Assembly: GCA_029339505.1 (NCBI GenBank)
Contig: JAQISU010000003.1
Coordinates: forward strand, 21,787,001 to 21,851,000
Direction of reading: 5' to 3'
From: Unio delphinus
Taxonomy: Eukaryota; Mollusca; Bivalvia; Unionida; Unionidae
DNA: 64,000 nt
Positions 58,195-64,000 of the stretch are shown here, in pieces (the stretch's first letter is position 1; every line of letters begins with the position of its first letter). The translations under genes were made by a program, and so were the position numbers. The notes beneath the pieces are model-generated. The model was not told the DNA's origin. It saw only the letters and a list, made by a program, of their open reading frames with translations, and did not search any database.

Positions 58195-58740
58195 TCACAA
58201 TCTGGTAATGTTGATATTATTGAGATCATTTTGTTTTTTGGGTTCGTGTTTTCTGATTCCATCGGTGTTGTCATTGTTATTATACTCATGTTGTCGCTCT
58301 AATTTCGATATCGCGGAATCAAAAATACTGATTATCGCTGAGAATTCACTATCTGATATAATCGTATTATCGAGTGACGACGATATCATCAATGATAATT
58401 GCGAGTATGCGGTTGATGCAATATGAAATTGAAGTAAGTAATTCTGCAGTTTACTCTGGCTGCATGATGATATATTTTTTGCTATCCCGGTTGATATACC
58501 CCCGATTGTAGCCACCGCAGAAATGCAAATTGGAACTACGACCGGGGCAATCATTGTAACAGATGCTAGTATTATTCCGGCACCAGTGAGAACGCTTGAC
58601 ACCGAGTATATAATAACATCAATTGCGGTGATTCTTCGTCGGTATTTTTTTATTTTTATTTGATACTCCTCAGTGAGGGTTTTGAGTCTATTCTGAAATT
58701 CTCTGACCTGATCATAGCGACATTGAGTTGATGAAATCAT
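58195..58740 (-). CDS. Predicted membrane protein, Polinton 2
   Basis: 181 residues; homologue of 34045-34653 with the hydrophobic pair VLTGAGIILASVTMIAPVVV and PICISAVATIGGISTGIAKN after a basic YRRR segment. The 3' end and intergenic stretch lie in a ~151-bp tandem duplication (58040-58350), which also creates a spurious 112-codon frame at 57951-58289. A CTAGCGTTTTCAATTGTGAA promoter motif lies 23 nt upstream. Confidence 0.6.
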   Translation of the reverse strand: MISSTQCRYDQVREFQNRLKTLTEEYQIKIKKYRRRITAIDVIIYSVSSVLTGAGIILASVTMIAPVVVPICISAVATIGGISTGIAKNISSCSQSKLQNYLLQFHIASTAYSQLSLMISSSLDNTIISDSEFSAIISIFDSAISKLERQHEYNNNDNTDGIRKHEPKKQNDLNNINITRL

Positions 58741-58791
58741 TTTTATTTTAAAAACACTAGCGTTTTCAATTGTGAAATCCGAACGATTTAG

Positions 58792-59736
58792 TTATTTACT
58801 TAAATCCGCTACGAATTCCACATACCATGATACCGGAGTTTTAGCCAAATGTTTATCAGTAGATGTTATCGTGAACTTTTCAGTTGTATCCTTGTCGATG
58901 ATCGTTGAAATCGTATTGTTGACCCCGGATGAACTCGACGATGATATATTAAATTGAGTCGTTGTTACTAGTGTTAATCGATAAATACCCTTAACGGTTG
59001 CCTTGATATCTAATTTGTTGTTTGTAGGTGTCCACAAAAACGATCCGTGTTGGATTGTATATACTACGTAATTGGTTTTCTCATGAGGAATTTTTGTTTT
59101 TTCAATGATTGTTATCATCCTCGAAAAATCACCTTTGACGGCTTCGATGAAAGTTTTCGTCTCATCGATGGATTTTTTAATATCCGGGAGTTTTATTTCA
59201 ATTTTATCTAACGGGGTTCCAATAAATTTATCAATGATATTTCTACGAAATGATATAAACTGTTTTCCGTTTTCTTCAATTCTAGATTCAAGTGTTGTTA
59301 GTACAACCACAGAATTGTTTAACTCATCGTTGAGAGTTTTTAATCGATCTGTAATCGTCGAAACGAGTACACCCGGTTTTAGTTTACCCTGATCGGAAAA
59401 TAACGCGATAGTATCCTCGATTGCGTTTTGTTGTTTAACCAAAATATCATCCAGAGAAATATTACTGGTTTTCAATTTACCCTGATCCGAAAATAACGCA
59501 ACGGTGTTCTCGATTGCGTTTTGTTGTTTAACTAAAATATCATCCAATGACACATCACTGGATTTCAATTTACCCTGTTTGTCTTGAAATACAACTATTT
59601 CATTAGGATCAACATTTGTTAAGTTCAACGTCTCAGCTATTTCATCTTTGATTAGTTTTTTTACATCCTTGACAGAATCAGGTGGTGCAGTGTCATCGGG
59701 TTTGGGTTTCAAAGATCTCCCCCAAATATCAATCAT
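58792..59736 (-). CDS. Fibre-like repeat protein, Polinton 2
   Basis: 314 residues in one frame. The N-terminus MIDIWGRSL and VDPNEIVVFQDKQGKLKSSD are shared with the Polinton 1 gene. Here the repeat unit is different: SLDDILVKQQNAIENTVALF occurs twice (60-bp-scale DNA repeats at 59400-59570), and only one degenerate IGTPL motif remains in place of the many FFGTPL repeats. The C-terminal head has KIPHEKTNYVVYTIQHGSF, YRLTLVTT and a Ser run, homologous to the Polinton 1 head. A trimeric fibre with lineage-specific stalk repeats is inferred. Confidence 0.65.
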   Translation of the reverse strand: MIDIWGRSLKPKPDDTAPPDSVKDVKKLIKDEIAETLNLTNVDPNEIVVFQDKQGKLKSSDVSLDDILVKQQNAIENTVALFSDQGKLKTSNISLDDILVKQQNAIEDTIALFSDQGKLKPGVLVSTITDRLKTLNDELNNSVVVLTTLESRIEENGKQFISFRRNIIDKFIGTPLDKIEIKLPDIKKSIDETKTFIEAVKGDFSRMITIIEKTKIPHEKTNYVVYTIQHGSFLWTPTNNKLDIKATVKGIYRLTLVTTTQFNISSSSSSGVNNTISTIIDKDTTEKFTITSTDKHLAKTPVSWYVEFVADLSK

Positions 59737-59760
59737 GTTATTGTAAAACTCTTTCTCTCT

Positions 59761-60201
59761 CTAAAATCGTTTTTGACGACTTCGTCGTTGCCAGCGATTA
59801 CTAGTGTATTCATTAACGACAACATGTGGTGGTTTTCCGCTTGGGTTACTCAAGGAGTTAGAAATAGCGTCAAGGACATTTAATACTTCGCTGCCGCATA
59901 TTGGTGGGTCAATCATCGTTTGTGTTGGTAGCGTAGAATACCAAGTCTTCATTGGAAGGGTTTTTATATACCGCATAAACTCTTTTGGTGGGGCTAATCC
60001 ATATGAATCAAAATAGACAATCCCACGTGGATCAATAGCGTATGCAACCCAGTGAGTTCCAGGTCCGGTGCTGTTATCTAAATTAATGATTCCGGTTTCA
60101 ACGCTGTTTGGTTGATGTGGTAATTGATCTTTCATAAAGACACCTCTGAAGTTTTTAATCGCGAGTTTTTTAGCAGCATCCATTAAATCAAAATTGGACA
60201 T
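59761..60201 (-). CDS. Adenain-like cysteine protease, Polinton 2
   Basis: Best start at MSNFDLMDAAKKL (about 60199-60201), matching Polinton 1; the frame extends upstream to 60267 through a 45-bp duplication (60232-60257 repeated at 60277-60302), which is probably not native coding sequence. Catalytic pattern: GTHWVAYA, YFDSYG, LPTQTMIDPPICGSEV. The C-terminus is basic (RWQRRSRQKRF), unlike Polinton 1. Confidence 0.9.
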   Translation of the reverse strand: MSNFDLMDAAKKLAIKNFRGVFMKDQLPHQPNSVETGIINLDNSTGPGTHWVAYAIDPRGIVYFDSYGLAPPKEFMRYIKTLPMKTWYSTLPTQTMIDPPICGSEVLNVLDAISNSLSNPSGKPPHVVVNEYTSNRWQRRSRQKRF

Positions 60202-60289
60202 AGGAACCATAGGTTCCTGAATTATTAAATCGTTCCTGGTAGTCTTAGACCCTTTCCGCTGTACCACGAATACGGGGTTCCTGGTAGTC

Positions 60290-60686
60290 TTAGACCCTTT
60301 CCCTTTTTTTATATCCTTTCCCAGTTGCCTTCTTTAGTGCCATTCCTTCTGCAGTACCAACGGCTCCTAACGCTGCCGCTTTAGCCACCGCTGGGGCTGC
60401 TGCTGCAATCAATGCTGGAATCGCAGCTAACAACGGAAATATACCGCCTGTTTTAATCATATTTTTGATAGCAGATACAGAGAGAGTAATCTGAACACCT
60501 TTTTTTGGCTGCAAGTGCATCATTGAAATGTTTCACCTGACGAGTTGTCAGCGATAGTTTATTTGCACCACCAGTCATTTGGTTGGGTTTCAACGTGATT
60601 GTGGTTCCACATTTTTTAGCTGATTCCGATTGCAATTTTTTTAATTGACCGGGAGTTAACGCAACACTAATAACACTATATGACAT
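60290..60686 (-). pseudogene. pX-like core protein, frameshifted, Polinton 2
   Basis: The frame from MSYSVISVAL (60686) to about 60500 and the frame 60290-60523 overlap across a T7 run at 60501-60507, where homology with the Polinton 1 protein switches frames. Together they cover the conserved AKKCGTTITLKPNQMTGG and LTTRQVKHFNDAL core, then IKTGGIFPLLAAIPALIAAA and an Ala-rich hydrophobic tail ending GKGYKKRERV. The hydrophobic tail is absent in Polinton 1. The homopolymer location makes both a real lesion and a sequencing error possible. Confidence 0.7.
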
Positions 60687-60736
60687 GTTATACATAATAG
60701 ATTGATTCTAATTCAATGAAAAATCGAGAAAATCAA

Positions 60737-62200
60737 TCAAAGATTTTCCACTGGTGCATCTACCACTCTCATTCTTCCACCAACACCTTCGAGTAGCATT
60801 GATTTATCACTGAGAATGACAGCAACCGCTCTATAATTCGGGATAAGGATAGGAGGTACCCCACCAACTGGTGGACCAGTCGGACGGGTTACACGGGCTC
60901 TAAAGTGTATATCAACGACAGATTGTCTTGTTAAATCAAGATGTTCAAGTGAAAAGTAATAAATCGGATAGAGGCTTTTAAAATCCAATTGCGATATTTG
61001 CAAACCAGTATCCACATTTTGATCACGTGCCATAAATGACAACAGGTTATGATAGACACGTGCAATATGATTCTGACCGTAATCAAGTTGTATATCCTCG
61101 GATGGTTCCTGCTGTCCGTTTATTCTCAGCGAGACTTCATTAACACCTAACTGATCAAATATCATATGGCTTCGTTCTTGATTACCAACTCGCGCATTAT
61201 TCTGTAACGCTACGAATATATGACGTGGAGCTGAAACACCTTGTTTTGATGCCAGGTGCCATGTGAATGTACCATCAACACTGTCTTGTTTAATATCCGT
61301 GGTCACTGATAACCAACTCAACAATGATTTTCCTCCTTGGTCCATAAATGATAGTAGTCGCTGTTCTTCTGTGATTGTTGGAGTTAATACTGGCATCCAC
61401 AATGATAGTTTTGTTAAAATGACTTTACCGGGAGCAACCCCAGCATTACGCCAGATTGCATCATCATCAGTACCCTTTCGTACAAGCGCTACTGTGTGTT
61501 TAGCTCCATAAATAACTTTTCGGACGTTTCTACAGAATCCAAATATATGATGCAGTGGAATCGCACATGAAAATCGTCGACGCTGCCCATGCAACGTTGC
61601 TACACGTGTTGCAAATCCTAAATTGAGATTACCATTAACGCCTCCGAGAATATCAAACGCAGCTCCAGGTCTAGTTCGACGTTCTGGATTAGCTGCTTCC
61701 TGTTGATCGGCTTCTGCATTATCTCTTGCTGTTAACACTTTAATGAATTGAAGGTGATCAGCGTTATCAGAGGTATCCTTTGCAAACATCATAGATGGAC
61801 CCGCTGATCTTGTATAATCATCAGAATATCTCGCTAACCCTATGATTGTTGTGGCCACATCAACTTCACGGTCAATGGATTCAATTTCTTTTCCATCAAT
61901 GAGATATCTAGCGCTTTCAAATAACGCCATTATGCCGTTATTAACAAAACCAACTCGGACATTTGCGTTATTGTCATATGGGGTATCAGCTGCAACATTT
62001 GTTACAAGTTCTCCTTCTACTTCAATAAATGCCTCACACGGTAGAAAATATTTACTGGTATCATGAACTTGAAGTTCAATTCGCGATCGGAGATCTGGTT
62101 GTACTGCGTGATAAGAATAAAATTGAAAATCGCGTACAGAATCATTCTTGCCAACTGGGGCATCCATATCAAATGCTGGATCAGGTGACCTTTTGAACAT
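60737..62200 (-). CDS. MCP: Major capsid protein (double jelly-roll), Polinton 2
   Basis: 487 residues, intact, collinear with the Polinton 1 MCP. The main length difference is a Pro/Gly-rich insert (RPTGPPVGGVPPILIPN) near residue 440, in a loop before the conserved YRAVAVILSDKSMLLEG end. Conserved blocks: SRIELQVHDTSKYFLPCEAF, SIDREVDVATTIIGLARYSD, IPLHHIFGFCRNVRKVIYGA. Conservation across two diverged copies argues for past selection on capsid function. Confidence 0.92.
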   Translation of the reverse strand: MFKRSPDPAFDMDAPVGKNDSVRDFQFYSYHAVQPDLRSRIELQVHDTSKYFLPCEAFIEVEGELVTNVAADTPYDNNANVRVGFVNNGIMALFESARYLIDGKEIESIDREVDVATTIIGLARYSDDYTRSAGPSMMFAKDTSDNADHLQFIKVLTARDNAEADQQEAANPERRTRPGAAFDILGGVNGNLNLGFATRVATLHGQRRRFSCAIPLHHIFGFCRNVRKVIYGAKHTVALVRKGTDDDAIWRNAGVAPGKVILTKLSLWMPVLTPTITEEQRLLSFMDQGGKSLLSWLSVTTDIKQDSVDGTFTWHLASKQGVSAPRHIFVALQNNARVGNQERSHMIFDQLGVNEVSLRINGQQEPSEDIQLDYGQNHIARVYHNLLSFMARDQNVDTGLQISQLDFKSLYPIYYFSLEHLDLTRQSVVDIHFRARVTRPTGPPVGGVPPILIPNYRAVAVILSDKSMLLEGVGGRMRVVDAPVENL

Positions 62201-62240
62201 TTTATTCTATTTATCAGAGTCTAAATCACGATTTTTCATT

Positions 62241-62687
62241 TCATCGTCGTGTTTTTTTAAAGCCACTTCCTGCTATCATGTTTGCTATCATGTTATTTTG
62301 GTCCCCTTGATTTATCAAGGGAGTCACCATCGACGCTAATTTTTCGTCTACTGCGTTATTTATAATTCTACTAACACTTGCAGGCATTTCCGCTGTAGAC
62401 GGTAACGGTTTCTTTTTTCGTCTCACTAATGATGTTACTTTATTCTTCGCAGCTGAAAACGCTTTTCCCGCAAGATCTCCAACAGCACCAATACCCTTAT
62501 CACGAATAACATCAATTGCTTTCATTCCTAGTTGTTTAGCCAACGGCATCACTTTTGGAGCCATTCTCGCAAATAACCCTGCAATGGTATTGCCTAAACC
62601 ATCTCCGTAGTATGCTCTATAAACCGGAAACCGTGAATTAACTACGTAGACGGGGGTTGGTTTATCATGATTGTAGTGTATGATCAT
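62241..62687 (-). CDS. pVI-like minor core protein, Polinton 2
   Basis: 148 residues; MIIHYNHDKPTPVYVVNSRF and AYYGDGLGNTIAGLFARMAP match Polinton 1, followed by the same helical AKQLGMKAIDVIRDKG block and a shorter C-terminal half ending in KKTRR. TTTTCAATT is 21 nt upstream (62708-62716). Confidence 0.65.
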   Translation of the reverse strand: MIIHYNHDKPTPVYVVNSRFPVYRAYYGDGLGNTIAGLFARMAPKVMPLAKQLGMKAIDVIRDKGIGAVGDLAGKAFSAAKNKVTSLVRRKKKPLPSTAEMPASVSRIINNAVDEKLASMVTPLINQGDQNNMIANMIAGSGFKKTRR

Positions 62688-62749
62688 TATTTGAAATCAG
62701 AAACAATTTTTCAATTGGAAACGCTAGCGTTTTTATTCAATCCCGGTGA

Positions 62750-63765
62750 TTAATCACTGTGATAATCCTCCACTAACTCGCCAATGAAATCTCGATATGT
62801 GCTGATATCTATGATACCACCCTGAAATAATCGTCTACAGATATCAGCTGCTTCATTAATTATTTCCGGTGAGTTATTTCCAGCTCGGAAACCTCCTACA
62901 AGAACTTCTAATCGTGATATATCATTGATAACACTACCAGGACATGTCGTGGTAGAGTCAAAGACATCCTTTGGATTTCCAATCGAATATCCCTTTCCGC
63001 TTGTTTCCTCAGTTGTACCAGTTGCGCCCTCACTATCATCAAGTAATTTCCTTTGTCGGCCTCGACTTTGTTGTTTTTGTATACCATAGCTATCAACTCC
63101 TACTTTAAAAGATCTATACTCAACTGTATCCTTTTTCAAATTACCAGTAATCCCCTTATTCGTTTTATACAACCAATCTACCCAGTCGTCTCGTTTAATT
63201 CTACTGTTTTTATACTCGTCTTTTAAAAACTCTTCCCTTGAATAATATTTTTGGGCAGCGAAAACGCCAAAGTCCGCATAATCGTTGGGTTTTATTAATT
63301 GATGTCGTTTGATTTCTGTTATAGCTTCTTCGGTGAGTTTGTCTATAAAGGGGATACCTTTTGGGGTGACGACATCAACAGGTTGTGGTTCAGGCGCAGA
63401 ATCATCAATATCAGCTAATCGTTCATACTCGCGCTGAGTTTTTATATCACTGGATAACTGTTGTATCCCTGCGCGTGTTTGTCCGGTCTCTGCTGCTATC
63501 TTTTCAAGCGTATCAAGCAGCGGCGCCTTCTTTACTCGTCCTCGCTCAGGAATATCTCCGTATATCGCTGCTTCAGTTAACTTTTTCACATCTTTGGTCG
63601 CACTTGTTATCGGAGTAAACAGTTGTTCACTTGACACAGAAAAGTCAGTCTGCGCTTGTTGTCGTTGTTGCAGTTTATTCCGTACAGAGTCACGAATTGG
63701 TACAAATCTCCTGATTGCATCCAGTCGTTCACGAGCCAATCGGGTTGTTCATGCTTCATTGACCA
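62750..63765 (-). pseudogene. Coiled-coil protein with early TGA, Polinton 2
   Basis: The ATG at 63763-63765 is followed at codon 6 by TGA, after which the frame continues without interruption to 62750 (329 codons from 63739, where no ATG is present). Homology with Polinton 1 begins before the TGA, so the stop lies inside the original coding region. The sequence includes SVSSEQLFTPITSATKDVKK, the VDWLYKTNKGI block and the C-terminal SRLEVLVGGFRAGNNSPEII domain. A promoter motif TTTTCAATT at 63787-63795 sits 22 nt upstream of the original ATG. Confidence 0.75.
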
Positions 63766-63860
63766 TTATTTGAAATCAGAAACAATTTTTCAATTGCAAA
63801 ACAATTTTTCAATCCCGACCTAACACCATCGTGGAAGTGTTTTAACATCTCTATCAATGA

Positions 63861-63913
63861 TGGGGAAAGTGTCATAATTGTATATAAAAATAATTAATAT
63901 CACACTTTCCCCA
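63861..63913. repeat. 12-bp stem-loop upstream of coiled-coil gene
   Basis: TGGGGAAAGTGT at 63861-63872 pairs with ACACTTTCCCCA at 63902-63913 across a 29-nt AT-rich loop containing TATATAAAAATAATTAATAT. It lies in the region that in Polinton 1 holds the divergent 92-aa gene, which is not present here up to the window end. Confidence 0.8.
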
Positions 63914-64000
63914 CTTTTCCATTTGATCAATCCGAACCAGCCATCAATTTTTTATTCACTGATTTCAACAGTTTTAATCAAAAAATGCTAAAAAAAAATT

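Larger units (their letters stand above)
56404..64000. mobile_element. Polinton/Maverick 2, left part, truncated by window
   Basis: Begins AGCAGCAGAGAGGGTG at 56404, the same terminus as Polinton 1. The virion genes follow in the same order and orientation as in Polinton 1. The replication/packaging half and right TIR lie outside the window. Proteins are clearly homologous but diverged, with different middle regions in two structural proteins, so this is a separate lineage of the family and not a recent duplicate. Confidence 0.95.

Noticed and set aside
57951..58289. 112-codon minus frame in Polinton 2
   Set aside because: Produced by a tandem duplication joining the ends of two genes; not present in Polinton 1.

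Overview
This window reads as AT-rich nuclear DNA of an animal, most likely a mollusc (inferred; no diagnostic host gene is complete). The evidence is GT-AG split exons with symmetric phase-1 boundaries, dense AT microsatellites and minisatellites, tRNA-derived SINEs, an RTE-like LINE, Gmr1-like Ty3/Gypsy elements and two Polinton/Maverick elements. There is no operon structure, rRNA, tRNA gene or CRISPR array.

Layout. 1-11.95 kb is gene-free: minisatellites, (AT)n tracts, a ~456-bp palindrome, a solo LTR and tRNA-derived SINE copies. 11.95-14.59 kb is a 5'-truncated, frameshifted LINE on the minus strand. 14.6-23.7 kb holds more SINEs, remnants of Gypsy pol and several tandem repeats. 23.75-28.82 kb is a defective Gmr1-like LTR retrotransposon. 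28.8-54.1 kb is a tandem triplication of part of a host gene (a von Willebrand factor A exon, minus strand, plus a Thr-rich linker exon), with Gypsy pol/LTR fragments joining the units. The middle unit is split by Polinton 1 (32606-48885, 16,280 bp). Its 5-bp target duplication (AATCC) and the two uninterrupted sister copies define the insertion exactly. 54.1-56.4 kb is gene-poor. Polinton 2 starts at 56404 in the same orientation and runs off the window.

Polinton 1 has a minus-strand virion block: putative minor capsid or fibre-associated protein, membrane protein, repeat fibre-like protein, adenain-type protease, pX-like and pVI-like core proteins, double-jelly-roll major capsid protein and a coiled-coil protein. 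A ~970-bp regulatory region follows, with three perfect CRE/ATF sites and a TATA box. The replication/packaging half encodes an HNH homing endonuclease, a Cys-rich protein, a DNA polymerase B, SF1 helicase and HNH fusion, a retrovirus-type integrase, a zinc-ribbon/phospholipase-A2-like protein and the FtsK/HerA packaging ATPase. Together these are the parts of a self-synthesising, capsid-encoding element. Stop codons or frameshifts in at least five genes show this copy is no longer autonomous. Polinton 2 repeats the virion block with clear divergence, and comparing the two exposes conserved promoters, mosaic proteins and copy-specific damage.

The most notable observations are the three-domain replication protein, a promoter motif at fixed distance from virion gene starts, TIRs that are palindromic and extend into both terminal genes, the CRE-rich control region, and LTR-associated triplication of a vWA exon. 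Homology calls come from reading motifs by eye; no database search was run.
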